Below the pieces are notes generated by a model. That model did not search any database. It saw only the letters and a program-made list of their open reading frames with translations, and was not told where the DNA came from. Position numbers and translations under genes: made by a program. A DNA stretch of 64,000 nucleotides from Antedon mediterranea (lineage: Eukaryota > Echinodermata > Crinoidea > Comatulida > Antedonidae), in assembly GCF_964355755.1 (NCBI RefSeq), contig NC_092674.1:10175001-10239000 (forward strand), written 5' to 3'. How positions within the stretch are numbered: position 1 is the stretch's first letter; the number at the start of each line of letters is the position of its first letter. Positions 48,181-61,280 of this stretch are shown here, one piece after another.

Positions 48181-50555
48181 CTACAATAGGCCTATAAAAA
48201 TACGATACAAATTTCTGAACTTTTATGCAGCTCTGGACCTATAAATATATTGGTATAGGCCTATTACTATTATTAGCTTTTTACATGCCATGGTCTTGGT
48301 AGAGAACATTATGATTAGTAAACAACATATACGTTTTTGTTTGTTTAAGAAACAGACAATAATATAGGCGTATAGATTGATAATAAGGTTACCATTAATT
48401 TATGAAATATCAATCAATTCATATTCTGTGCACAGCAAATTGAACTCTCGTCACGCTTCGTTGCTTGTCAGATCTGAAAGTGCATTGTTTGACTACAAAA
48501 CATTGGTCTAACTGCTAAGACCTTGGCAAGTTTACAGCTTTTGCTAGCTCTTTTGCGGGGGTGAAATAATTTATCGCAGGCGACGATTGTACACTGCATA
48601 GTACGTGGAAGGTCTTAAATTTAACTTTAATCAACAGCAAGTCAGTTATTATTAATATTACCGAATATTGCACTATTTACATATTTTTTATATACCAAAT
48701 GAATCTTTAAAAAAAAATCAAAATCACCCCATATAAAAATGAAACATCCTAGAAAACTTTCTTTATAAACTTTGACCTTGCAAAAATGTGACACTTGTTG
48801 GAGCTAGCTGAGATTGTTTGGCAGATGAGTGGTTGTGGACCGTGGTTCTTCAGTTATTATTGATATCTAGTTACTGTATTCTTTTTTCGACACTCAGTTT
48901 AACTTAAGCCTACAGTTTTGTAAGTATTTTGTATATTTTCACAAACAAATTGTAATTATTATGTTTTATGGCATTTATAGGTTGTAGAGTAGAAGATTTT
49001 ATTGGATGAAAAAAAGAGAGATGATGAACTCATTAATTTATATATAGCCAGTTCATGCATTCATGGAGGTATTATACCTCCATGGTTCATGTGTAGGCCT
49101 AGAGTGTTGCTTTGTGGTATGAAGGAAAGCAATCTTCTTTTAACTTAGGTCTGTATATGCATAAGCCCGGCATAGAATATGCATAAACTAGGCAGTTGAC
49201 TCGCCTTTGACTTTATTATTAATGCCACTCGACGCCATGCCCATCCCGTTATATCTACGACATAGACCCCATCTTAATTATTTTTTAGGAATCCCTTGAA
49301 AAAATATCTAATAAAATCCATCCATATTTGTAAACACCATACGGTGCAACAGGTTACCAATGCAATTGTGTTTCCAAAACCATCAATCATTCCATTCCAA
49401 TGTTGACAGGAAAGGATACCAACTATGGAATGCCACACTGGCAAAGTAATAAATTACAATGCACTGATTAAAATACACTTTTTATAAATATAGAACTAGG
49501 AGAACTATACTCTGTAAAATTGAAATTTTACTTGGCAAAATTATATTATTTGCTTTTTGTGGTTTGTTTTTACGGTAAACATCATTTTTCAAGTTATTAT
49601 CAGGAATATATTTTTTGAAGTACCTATATGTGACATCAAAACTTACTAATTCAAATATTTTTTTGTATCTCTATATAATTATAAAACTATTTTCGATAAG
49701 AAACTCTTATATTTTTTTGGCGGAAATTGAAAGATTTAAAGAATTGAAAGGTTATTTCCCCCTAAAAATCTTGAATTTCACCTGAAATCAAACATACTGT
49801 TTATTTACTGTACATTTTCCCAAAACAAATACTGTTATTTCATAATTAGCAATTGCTTGAACCAGGGAGTTGTTATTACAACTCCCTGCTTGAACTGTTT
49901 ATAGTGACACCCATTTATTCAACAAAAGAAAACAAAAGCATTTCTTAAACCTTTGTTTGACAAATTAACAGCCATCTATCAACTGTTCCAAGCCAAATAT
50001 ACAAGATTATATATATCAGTGCAAAACTTAATGAGTGAGGTAATGCCAATTAAGAAAAAGTTTGTTAGCCTTTATTTTGCTAATTAATTAGGAAACATTT
50101 TCATTCTGGCCGTTTCACACTAACCAAATTCCAAATTTGGGGGAAAAAAGACAGAGAAGTTTTTTTTTTCATTTGGCATGGAAATATCAATACCCACCTT
50201 TATGGCTTTAGAGTGAAAGCCATGAAGTGGGCTATGCTTGGCGCTGAATAAGCTTGCCTTGGATAGTGTTAATTTCATTTTTATTGTTCACTTTTATTGT
50301 TATTGCCTTCTTCTGGATTTGTTGATCTAACATCTTGTCGAGCATTCTTATGATTTTAACACTTTTTTTTTTTGGCCTTAAAATTTGATCTTTTTAAGTC
50401 AATGTGTTAGGCTCAGTATCCATTGTTCTTAAGTCCTTTGTTTACATTTCTCAAAGCCTTTTGTTAGGCTTTCTCAGTGATGGTTTCTCTGCCTTGTTTT
50501 TGGCCTAGCTTTTTGTGATTTCAATTTAATTTGTTTAGCTAGATACCCACATCAC
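48181..50555. other. Intergenic with short palindromes
   Basis: No supported gene. Near-perfect palindromes occur at 49063-49085 (CATGGAGGTA/TACCTCCATG) and 49863-49888 (CAGGGAGTTGT/ACAACTCCCTG, loop TATT; flanked on both sides by CTTGAAC). A 5' untranslated exon of the next gene could lie here but cannot be identified. Confidence 0.4.
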
Positions 50556-50786
50556 TGAGAACACCTGTGAGTTATGTACTGGCTGGTCTATGCACCTTAA
50601 ATTGCTGGTAAACGGAAGCAGTGATGTGGGTTCGATTGGTCTTATTTTATTTCGGTTTTTGTCAAAACTATCAGTAGTATTTAGGTTTCAAGGTTTATTT
50701 TTTATATGTTTTTTCATGGTTTTTCACAAGCGCCTTGAGCATTTTTGTGGATATGTGCACTATATAAATCTTATTATTATTATTAT
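50556..50786 (+). repeat. SINE with B-box-like motif and GCGC-tail
   Basis: GTGGGTTCGATTGG (50627-50640) resembles a tRNA B box. The 3' end 'cacaagcgccttgagcattt' followed by 'cactatataaatc' and an ATT microsatellite is the tail type also seen at 12380-12413. It ends exactly where the next TIR element begins. Confidence 0.55.
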
Positions 50787-51559
50787 TATTAATGTTATGC
50801 GCGATTTGCGCAATTTGAAATTGCGCAAATAATTCTTGTGCAATTTAAAATTGCGCAAGGATTTTTTTGCGCAATTTCAAATTGCGCAATCAACTTGCGC
50901 AATTTCAAATTGCGCAAGAAAATCTTTGCGCAATTTTAAATTGCGCTGCACAATTTGTAAATTGCGCAAGATACTTCTTGCGCAATATGACACCTTTGCG
51001 CAATTTGAAAACGAACTGTAAATTTTCCCATACATGGCTATAGGCTAGGCCTAGGCAGAGGAGTTTAAAATTTAGTATTTTATTATATAAATAAGACCAT
51101 TTCAATGAAGATAATGTTTAATACTCACTTTTTAAGTTTTTAATATTAGTTTAAGCTAGGCCATGTAACCTAGTCAGTATCAGTAGTCCAGACCCTAGCT
51201 AGGCTAGAGTAGTATAGCCGGCCGCCCGCGCCGCGCCCGCCTGGTGGAATACCACCGCTTCGTTTTCCTTCGTCGGTTCTTCGACGATATGCTAACTTAT
51301 AACAATATTTGCACTACTAAAATAAGGAAATGCGATATTTATCTTTATTTTTGAATCATTCTTAGAAATTACTATAAAAATATGGGTGTACATGATTTCA
51401 CAATCTGTCGAAAAACCTTGCACAATTTGCAGATTACTTGCGCAATTTAATACGTTGCTTGCGCAATTTGAAACACATGTTTCAATTCAAATTGCGCAAG
51501 GATTTTGTTGGCGCAATTTCAAATTGCGCAAATCGTTCAAATCGCGCATAACATTAATA
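50787..51559. mobile_element. TIR element packed with GCGCAATTT palindromes
   Basis: A TA dinucleotide and then TTAATGTTATGCGCGATTTG at the left (50787-50808) is repeated in inverted form at the right (51538-51559), suggesting a TA target. Subterminal arrays of GCGCAATTTGAAATTGCGC-type palindromes (50808-51012, and 51418-51535) flank a core with a CpG-rich stretch around 51218-51260. No ORF is believable; the frames that exist only read the repeats. It lies directly upstream of the TPR/J gene. Confidence 0.75.
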
Positions 51560-51629
51560 CATTCTGAAGAGACATGAGAAAAATAACATTGACTGTTTGT
51601 TGTTGTTTTCAGAGCAACTTTTTCCAGGC

Positions 51630-54007
51630 ATGGAAAACCAAAGCCAATCTGATCTAAAGCGTGGTAAGGGCAACAAACTCTACAGAGCTGTTTCAAGCGG
51701 TTTCAGTCCTTCGTTAATCAAAGTCCGACTAGAAAAGGCTAGGCAGTGCTACACAGAAGCCTTGGAATGTGCCACAACCCCTAAAGAAGCTGCAGCCGCC
51801 AACAAGAATCTTGCAATGACATCCTGGAGGTTAGCATCAATGGAAAACCTTCACAGACGTAGCTTGGTGTTGTATCTGTACAAGGAAGGGCTTAAGCGCT
51901 TTTCTAAAGCTTGGGTGTGCGGAAAAGATGCAGGTAATGACCATATCTGGTCTGATAGTCTCGTTCAGAAGATGCACCAGTGTTTGCAGGAGAGTTTTGA
52001 CTTTGTTACAAATCAACCCAATATGTCAGAGGAGAAAGAGAGACTGATGAATTTAGCTTGCCAATTGGTTCCGACTCGAGATCTGAAGGCCTCTGTTTCC
52101 ATTTTGTATGCTGAGTTTCTGCTGTCAAAGGCAATCAACCTGCTACAGCAAGGTGTCTACAAAAAGTCAAAGAGCCTTCTTTATGATTGTCATCAGCCTG
52201 TAGAGGAAGCTAGACGCTATGGTTGCAATAACAATGAGGTCTTGTTAGAGGTCAATGTACTCCATGAAGATATTGTGATGCAGACAGCTGTTGTTGAGGT
52301 AATTGAAAAAACATTAACAAACTGACATTCTTAAAATAGTGTACAGTACATATAAACTGGTCTGGTTTCATTTAGAGCAATGGTATGTTTCTTTTAAGAG
52401 TAATATTCAAAATACATATTTGATGTTGGTATATTCCTTTGTTGACTTCCGAACTAAACAAACAAAAAATGTTGACTGCAACATAAGAGTATTTTACCTA
52501 TTCAGTCATGTAAATTAATAAATTATGAATTTAATCAATCAATAAAAATGTTATTGTATGAACATTTTCTAAACTGAGACTTGTTAAACCTACTATCTTT
52601 CCAAAATGTTTGCTATAATAGGCAAGACAAGCATTAGCAACTGCTGACCAATTAAAAGAAAAGATTCTGATGAATGAGGAGGACTTAAACTTTGACATGG
52701 TTTGGGAAGTTCTAGACTGGTACAAGAAGTCCATCCTGTTGACTCGTGAGAAAGATGTTGAACTGGAAGCCATTGCTATGAGCCGAATTGGAGCTATCTA
52801 TGATATCGTACTAAAGCTGAAGTTCAAGGCAAGACCTTATTTCAAGTAAGTATAGGTATTTCTTTTCTCTATAAGTGAGTTAAGTACTCTTTTTCATCAC
52901 TTTACATAGTTGGTTCTCTGAGCAAGTATAGGAAACGTCTACTCAGGAACCTCAACAGGGAATCTGTATTTTTGTTGTCAGTCCTTTCTGCTCAAAGTTG
53001 TGACAACTGGCCTGATATTTTTAGCACAATACCTTTTGTAAAAAAGTATAGTATTATACAACTATAATTTATCAAGTATAATTTACCCCATTTTCAATAA
53101 ATATTGATAAAAAATTAATTCCAAATGTATTTATGTTTCATTATGTAAGATAAAAACAAATTTCATTTCACTTGCTACAGGCTCCTGCAATATCCAAGTA
53201 ACTATGTATTTTAAATCGGACTTCATTACAGCTCCCAGTTTAAGTTCTCCCTATTTAGTACATTTACAGTTCTTTTACTATTATTCATTGTCAGCTGTTA
53301 TCACTCCACTGCAGGTTAGAAGCCTGTGCATGCTACAAAAACCACATCTATTGCACCAGTTCACTCTTTCCAAATCTTTCCTCCGCCTTTTCCTTTAGCT
53401 ATCCATGGGGTTACCATTTTACTATTTCTTCTAAGACTCTACTGGCCATTTTTCTCTAATTTCAATATCTCCAATTTATTTATTTTTTCCTAATCCTGGC
53501 ATAAGAAGCTAAAAGAAGAAAAGCAACAGACTGACAATATATTTTACTTTTTCTAGGGGTGCCATCACTCTGGCTCATAGTCTACATCCACGTGTTCTGA
53601 CCCATAAGGATTGGTACCAGGTTTGTGCTCAAACTCTTGAATCCTACCAAGTACAGACAGTTGCGGAAGAAACGACTGCTTGGATGAAGGAACGGGAAGA
53701 AACTCTGGAGAAACTTAAACTTGTCATCGCCAAGTTTAAGTATATGGACGATAAGTATGACTGTCTTGTTTATATCTACAAGAACCATCCACCAAAGAAT
53801 GCAGAACATAAGCTACCTGAAGACTTGCCAAAGAAATCAAAGATCGAAGAGACCCGCTTGAAGAAACTGGTACAGAAAGCTATTGTTCACTACCATCCAG
53901 ACAACAACTCTATAGAAAAGTATGACAAAGAGTGGCATGTCCTCTGTGAAGAGATAACCAAGGTCTTGACGCACAAGTACAACTGTATGAAAGGAGTTGA
54001 AGTGTAA
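51630..54007 (+). CDS. TPR-like helical protein with C-terminal J-like domain
   Basis: Three exons join in frame: 51630-52298, 52622-52845 and 53557-54007, with GTAATT and GTAAGT donors and TAG acceptors, giving 447 residues. Residues 1-300 are helical with TPR-like pairs (GNKLYRAV, ARQCYTEALECATTPKEAAAA, NKNLAMTSWRLA; later AEFLLSKAINLLQQGVYKKS and AMSRIGAIYDIV). The C terminus (about 395-445) resembles helices II-III of a J domain: LKKLVQKAIVHY then HPD at 411-413, then EKEW-like YDKEWHVLCEEITKVL. HPD is the tripeptide with which J domains stimulate HSP70. The ATG follows an acceptor (CAG at 51610-51612) by 17 nt, so an upstream untranslated exon is likely. Such TPR/J proteins occur in marine invertebrates; I know no assigned function. 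Confidence 0.88.
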
Positions 54008-54046
54008 AGGTTGTACTGTTTGGTATAGTAGCTCTGCTTTCAGTAA

Positions 54047-54204
54047 TAGGGAGCTTTCGATTTACAACTACTGATGCCCAAATTGCGTCATGTTAGTACA
54101 TTGTGCGCATGCAGGAATATTGTTTTCTCGCTCTTCACAACACAGACTTGATTTCTGTCGAGGTGACGACTGACAAGACATCGATCGCAAACAAAAGCTC
54201 CCTA
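54047..54204. mobile_element. MITE with TAGGGAGCTTT termini, in the presumed 3' UTR of the TPR/J gene
   Basis: TAGGGAGCTTT (54047-54057) and AAAGCTCCCTA (54194-54204) are exact inverted termini. The interior is richer in GC ('attgcgtcatgttagtacat', 'gtcgaggtgacgactgac') and has no ORF. A related fragment is at 8190-8400. It starts 40 bp after the stop codon. Confidence 0.8.
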
Positions 54205-55990
54205 GTCACAACAATTCCTTTAATTACAATCTAAAAACCATCACCAGTATGCATTGTATATTTTTCATGGATTCTTTATTCAAACACATATATTTTAATA
54301 TAGTTATATCATTTTTATTGGAGGTAATGTATGTGACCCACCTGTACCTGTTGTGGCTACTGTATCCAATCGGAAAAGTAGTTGTACATAGGTGATTTCA
54401 TAACATTACATTTCTGTTTTCTATTAGAGGTAATGTATGTAGTAGTTGTAAATAGTTGATATTTTTAGTGCGATTAGAAAATCATTTTAGATGTGAATAA
54501 AAAATAGTTTTGGTAGTGTTATGTAATAGATAAAAATAACTCTAGCTTGGTAGTTGTAGACTGATATAATGATGAAGTTTTAGCTTTATTTTTTATTTTA
54601 TCAAAAATATTAAATAATCTTATTAATTTATTTGTATTTAGAAAACTTCTCGATTCATATTGTTGACATTTCTGAACATAAAGCTACATTCCATATTTGT
54701 TTCTTTATTTATAAAAATGTAATACGCTTAATAATTTTGTAATAGATAAACATATCACAAAATAATGTAGAATTCAAATAGTTTTTAGATTGTAGAATAC
54801 AGTTAATGATAATTATTGTGGAAATTTCTAAAACGTAAATGCTATAAATGTTTTACTACAGTTTGATTGATAGTTAGTAGTATTAGCTTCTTTCTTTATT
54901 TGCCAAAAACATTGATACTCTTACAAATTTGTAGTTTTAATAGATATATCACAAAATAATGTTGCTAAGTAGAATTCAAATTGTTATTGGATTTTATAAG
55001 ACTCATTCATATTTTTTAAATGTCTTCCCATATTTTTAACTAGGATATAGTACAGTGTAGTTTTTTTAACAGTGTTTTTATTTTGTAATTCATAAAGTTA
55101 TTAAAGTTTAAAGATATATAATTATCTTCTGTCTATTTATTATAGGTATTTGTCCACTTTTTAGTCGCATGCAAATGCAACTCTACAGCTCACTATGTTG
55201 GTCGGTCAGTTGGTAAACACCAAGTCAAATTTGAGCATGCACCTGCAGCCATGTATATGGCCTTGTTTTTCTTACAGGTTAATTAATATTCAGTATATTA
55301 CTGGGGCGGTTTAGAATTTATTTTGTGCCTGTGACTTTCGTTTTGTGCAATTTTTGTGTTCATAAACAGTGTATTATGTCCCACATAACTGGCCCATATT
55401 TCAAAACCTTAGCTGCACTGATGAGATCTAATAGAATTGAAACATACTGTATGCATATATATATATATATATCAAAAATTGTAAAACTGCATATGAAAAA
55501 CAAAATAATAATTAATCAGTCCAATACTGTAGACCTTAAGATACAGTGTTTACTTACGTTATTATGTTGAGGTGTAAGTAACAGTCCTCATGCTCTGGAA
55601 TAAAGACTTCATTCACAGTCCGTAATTGGTCTTTTTCTCCTGCATGTTGGTTGATGGCCTATCAAGCAAGCTCAACATGTATGTATGAGAAAGAAAACCT
55701 GGGTCAACCTCAACAGTCTCAGAAATGGCATTGGTAGTATAAAACATTAAAGAACTCTCCATGAAGCAAAATATGGACAGTATCGAACAAATAAACCATG
55801 TCATCAATGACTGCAAGGTCAACAGGTTTCTAAAGAATATACTCTAACATTTTTATATGATTATCCTGATACAATGATGTCAAAACGAAATTTTATTTGC
55901 ATTTCTTTTATCATAGATCATTAGAAATCATTCTTGCACCACTGTTAATATGTTCTTGCTAAGACAATTATATTTATAAGCGTTTATACC
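54205..55990. other. Downstream region of the TPR/J gene, no further gene seen
   Basis: AT-rich. An AATAAA at about 54498 could end the TPR/J transcript. A GTCGG-family short element lies at 55160-55270 ('ttttagtcgcatgcaaatgc', 'cagctcactatgttggtcgg'). A TA microsatellite lies at about 55456-55470. Confidence 0.45.
55160..55275. repeat. GTCGG-repeat short element
   Basis: Reads 'tagtcgcatgcaaatgcaac', 'gttggtcggtcagttggtaa' and 'ctgcagccatgtatatggcc' then 'ttg', the family termini in plus-to-minus order. It is the right-most copy in the window. Confidence 0.6.
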
Positions 55991-55997
55991 GTTATTT

Positions 55998-56240
55998 ACC
56001 TCCGCCAAGGAGGTATATGTAGTCGTGTTTGTCTGTTTGTTTGATAGCAAGATTACTCAAAAAGTAATGGCAAGATCTTTACCAAAATGAAAATACAAGG
56101 ACCACTCCATTAAATTTGGAGGCAATCCGGACCAGGTTTGCAGGTCGTAGGATAGCATACATTTAATTTCCATAAATCCTGTTCCTTGGCCCAGCAGATG
56201 GATATGTATATATATATTTTGATAGAAATTTGATGCCAAA
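55998..56240. repeat. Interspersed repeat, CCTCCGCCAAGGAGGT type
   Basis: 'tacctccgccaaggaggta' followed by GTTTGTCTGTTTGTTTG, 'atagcaagattactcaaaaa' and 'gtaatgg' is a widespread animal repeat type that I recognise only by its wording. No coding sequence. Confidence 0.5.
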
Positions 56241-56389
56241 AAAGTCCTCTTCTAAATTGGGCTTTACTTCCTTATGTGTATTAGAAAATTATGCATCGAG
56301 ATAGGTGAGCTTCCTACTTCATCATTACTCATAATCATGGCAATTTCAACAAGACATAAACAAGACAGAGTCAAATACTTCTTCGCACA

Positions 56390-57166
56390 CGTTCATATTT
56401 ATTTCTTAAACTTACAGTGATCAGCAGTTCACCTTTGTTTCATTGTACAATGTTTCAATAAAATACAGTCTCTACATCTCTCTCCAAACTCAACATTTTA
56501 GGCACAGAACGAATGCTGGTTTATCAGTCAGGGTCTAAAGCGTGATTTAGTAGTGATACACAATTTGTAGTAGCAGTATAGTACTGTAGTCAATTTAGTA
56601 CCATTAAAAAGGAAAAAGAGTAGAACGGCCCAATTAAGATGTTTTTTGGTATTTTAAAAATAGTAGAGCTAAGGACTACAAAAATAATTAGGTAGCCGCT
56701 ATAGATGTAGTAGAATTACTTATGACTTAACGATTGTGAACGTGAAAAGACTGAATCGAGTCTCTGCATATTTTAAAAACTAATTCGTAGTTCACATCCG
56801 TAATAACTCATTGTACAAATTGGTGTAATAATCCGAAAGATGTCACAACGCCTAGTTGTGTTAAAGCTTGGTTCCCATTTAGAGGCAACACAAGGACCTA
56901 AGCCCACCATCATCCAAACTTTCGCTAGGTGAACTCTCCTGCGTGACCTACATCCAAGGAAACTATAGCAGTAATTTTACTGTATGGCAGAAAAGTAAAA
57001 TAAAGTAACAAATTGTAGTGATTACAATAGTAACTTCTTTTCAAAATATGAACTATATTGTACCGAAAAAACGGTACTACTATCCTGGCAGTTTTAAATG
57101 AATTCATAAAATCAGTTTTAAGAATTGGGTATGGTAGTCATATCTCCATCCAAAGGGAAGTAGGCC

Positions 57167-57198
<32 letters not shown>

Positions 57199-60100
57199 TA
57201 GTTATTTAAGTAATAACCAGCATTCAAGGAACTCGACACATGCGTAGAGAACAATACAAAAACACCAGCATTGTATTATCTAATAAAGATATGAAAAAAA
57301 TAAACATAGGTATAAACGCTGTTTATAGTATACCGATACAATAATAACATGTTTACACTCACAAATAATTAAAGCAAAATATAAATACATATCATACCAT
57401 CAACAAAAAATGATCAAAGCATTTGTTGAATATCTCTCTTTTCGTAAGAAAAAAAATATTATACATTTTTTAAGTTGACAAAATAAACACACAAACACTT
57501 TATATAAATATTATCTGTCGTAATAGTCAGTCTGAAGAGCTTATATTCAGCATAGCTTTGTATATATCCATACGGAATGTTAATATACATTTTTACAATG
57601 CTTAAATGACGGATACCAATCAAATAAACCAAGATATTTAAACGGCCAAATTTTGATTTGTTAACCTCTTATTACAAATATTATATACTGTAAAAATAAT
57701 TTCTGGACTGAAAACTATGAGATTTAACAATGGAAGTAAAGTTTGCCAATACTATCTGATGGTAGAATTATTTTAGTGAATACCACCTAACAAAAATAAT
57801 CTTACAATAATCAGACTAAATTAATGCAAGGCTATTGTGAAAAGTGTACATATTCAGTAAAATTGTACAATTGTTGTGTTAAGACCACATTTATTAAAAT
57901 TGTAATTTTTACCCCTACAAAGTTTAAAACAATGTAGTAACATTACAATGTGAACTATTCATACGAAAAATTAACACTATTTTCATTAAATGAACATAAA
58001 CGTGTGATATTGCTTCATTATATAATAATTCAAATTCATTTCCATGGGACTATTTGTCGTTTGATTAAAATTTCACGATCATATCTTATTTCACTGAAAC
58101 GTTGAGAGAATTCGTCGGTAAGGTAAACAGATGAAGGTCGAATACGGTTAATGTACATTTAAATATACATGTGGTTGAAAGATAACTTGCATATGAGATG
58201 CTGTAGTATGCAAATACCTTCCACTTAATTATACAGGAAATCGATACAGTTTAATTACAGTATTTACATTTAAATAAACTCATATATTAAGACTTAAATA
58301 TGCACAAAATGGATGTAATCATATGTTTTTACATGCCAACATTTCTCTTAAATAATTGAAAACAACATATACAGCGCCCTCTGTTGATAGACGCGTCTGT
58401 TAAGAAATTCATCTATATAAAAAAAGTTGTCTTTATAGCATTTTATCATCAGTGTTATGTTAAACACAACAAAATAGTTTACCGTCAAAAAAAAAAAATT
58501 GGTTAAAATAAACCACCTTATTTTTTATAAGTTTAATTGAAGTTATTGATATTTTTTGGACTGCTGTCAAATAAATAAATTATTTTAAAACGGGTTGTAA
58601 TTTTTGCATATCATTCTCTATGACAACCTTTGTGCAGCATTTACGTTCAAAATAATTAAGGCTGCTATGTATGTAGTTTTCGGACAAAATGATAATATGT
58701 TCAGTTTATAAATAATTCATTTATCTTGCACCATAAAGTGTGGCACCATGGCAACTGAATAAAAGAAAATAATATTACCATTTATTATCTTTTAATATTG
58801 CTTTGATAGAAATATCAAACAAAATCACTCATAAACAAAATTACCTTTTAAAATTAAAAAACAAAGTTCTATTATAAATATAATTAAATAGGACAGGACA
58901 ATCTTCTATAATCAATGTATTTTTTACCAAAAGAGTTGCATTTTATTTAAATATCTTTATTTTTACTTTAGTTTTGTTTGGAGTTGTGTTAACAATAAAT
59001 TGTTTACACCATTATCTTTAACTTCTTAAATAACTTTATCTTCCAAAAAACTTAGGAATCAATTTTTTAATATTTTTCAAAATTTCATTAATTTATTATT
59101 TAAAAATATTAATTAATAAGACAAAAAAAAAATATAATAGAAAATAAAATTAAATATTAATATATTATAAGCACAGGAGGCACTCGCTTGAAAGGCATAA
59201 TAATGGTTCAACAAGAATTTCTTTCTTATTACATTGAGAAGATTTCTTGCATGATTCATGCTCGAATTATGGAAATGTTATTTTCCATTCCTAAATATTT
59301 GGATTTTATTATTAAACAAAGCACACATTGTCTTTTTCTCTATTAAATAAAATGCAAGAGATAACGTCATACTAATAAAACTTCCAAGCTGACATGGTCA
59401 TTTCCCACAGATAGAGCACACGCCCATACGAATATTAATAATACAGTAATACCATTTCCCTGTGTTGCTAATGTACTGAGAGTGTAAGATGGTTTTATCT
59501 ACAGCTTTATCAAATGGAACAAAAATCTTATTCTCAATCAATCACATATTCCTGAAACATTCTTGAACCATTCTTGAACCAAAAAAAATTCCATTTAATG
59601 GAGAAAAAAATAGCATGAATGGTTCAAAATGATCTACTGTATACCCCTTGTATTTAAGCCTATTCTTATGAAGAAAAAAAAACACCCTGAAAGTGAACCT
59701 TGTACTTTACTTTTTCAGATTCTATAAATGACTTTGAATAAATTCAACAGTGGTTTTAAACAGAAGTGTAATAAGGCAATATTCTCTACAAATACTTAAT
59801 TATTAATTACATTTTATATATTAAAGTTTTGTGATCATTTGTACAGAATTAACTAGTTGTACTAATATATAATAATGATGATAATTGATTAAGTTTATAT
59901 TAATACTAATGAAAATACCATCGTATAGACATACAGAATTCACAATTAATAGCACTATATCGAAAACTAATCATTTTGAATTTCCTTATACAAAAAATTA
60001 TTTCTAAATCTGAGGCGTTCATTAAACAAAATGGGGTTTATTCAGGCGGATTGGAAGCTAGCATTGGAAGACAAAAATGATAACAAAAGAATCGATTCGG

Positions 60101-61280
60101 TCAACATCTTAATAATGTGATGGATTTAAACTAACTTTAAAACATGGGTGTTTATTCTAATTAAAAATAATCTTTTAAAATGTCTGTAGACTTTGGCAAG
60201 ATTTTTAATCCAAATATGGATAAATTCAGCATTTCATTCTCTCTTTTAATTAGTAGTTTTGTTAAAAATATAATATACAACATAACAATCATAAACCAAA
60301 AAATAAGTAATTGCTTAATTTGTAATTACTGTATTAATAATAATTATTAATAAGAATGTATGTTGAATTTTGTGACGGTAATAATATAAAAAAAATATTG
60401 CTAATAATATGAATCATCAAGTTTATGAATAACCTGAAAAATGATTTGTGAATAAAAAGTTGAATTGAAGACGATGATACAGATTATTATTGAATACATT
60501 CTGTGAACAAAACAACATTTTTAATATGCGAGAAAATTAAGCATTTTGTTGAATTGCTGAATGTTTAATTACTCCAAATTCTCTTTTCCAGTATCATAGA
60601 CAAATTCCTTAATATCATATCATATGTGATACACATGTGATATTATATCATAGGCACTAAGCAAAATATATCACTAAATTTAAGCTCTGATGATACAGAT
60701 CTCACATGTGATGCTGTATCATTTCATGATACTGGACAAATAATGCATCTTTGTAGATACAGTAGGAATTGGGTGAAATTATTATAAGCTATTTTTCAAG
60801 ACATCCAAACAAATAATAGTATCATTGCTTAACAGAAATAGTAATATAGGTCAATTTCTTTGGACTAAATGAACCCAAAACATAAGTAGCATGTTTGGAT
60901 TCTATTCCCAACCCAAACCCACTAATTGAAAAGAGATTGAAAACATGTGCAAAATATGTATTTTAAAAAAGGCTAGAAAAAAAATTTAAATACAAGGGAT
61001 CATTTTTTCACTATCTATATCTGAACTCAATTAAGATACTACAGCCCAAGCATGATGGCATTTTAAAAATACTCGCTGCTTTGGAATAGTACTTATAAAC
61101 TCTGTTGTTAAACCTTAATAAAATCTTTGTATATATAACACATTATACTTTCATTTTTTTCACAGTATAAAATATACACAAGGTGGAATTGTTTAAGCTT
61201 TTAAAAACATCAACATAGATTTGTAGCGGAGTGTCTTGAGATTTGGACCGACGTTGCTGGTGCTCAGGGATGGCACCGTG
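56390..61280 (-). other. AT-rich tract, probably 3' UTR or downstream of the AFF-like gene
   Basis: There is no gene on either strand. The tract follows the AFF stop codon on the minus strand and lacks obvious coding or abundant repeats. AFF-family transcripts typically have long 3' UTRs, so part of it may be UTR; AATAAA signals on the minus strand are frequent and do not single out one end. A TA microsatellite lies at 57168-57192. A small foldback repeat with TCCAGTATCAT ends spans about 60589-60738. Confidence 0.4.
60589..60738. mobile_element. Small foldback repeat, CCAGTATCAT termini
   Basis: 'tccagtatcata' at the left and 'atgatactgga' at the right are inverted. Inner inverted blocks 'atcatatgtgatacacatgt' and 'cacatgtgatgctgtatcat' extend the foldback. 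It has no ORF. Confidence 0.55.

Noticed and set aside
50787-51559. Regular palindromic repeats with short spacers, CRISPR-like at first sight
   Set aside because: Eukaryotic intron-containing context, spacers of irregular and very short length, and terminal inverted repeats; a transposon-type structure explains it.
53582-53809. Minus-strand open frame within TPR/J exon 3
   Set aside because: Antisense shadow of a well-supported exon.
55613-55822. 69-codon minus-strand open frame
   Set aside because: No domain, no splice partners; probably chance or an old repeat remnant.
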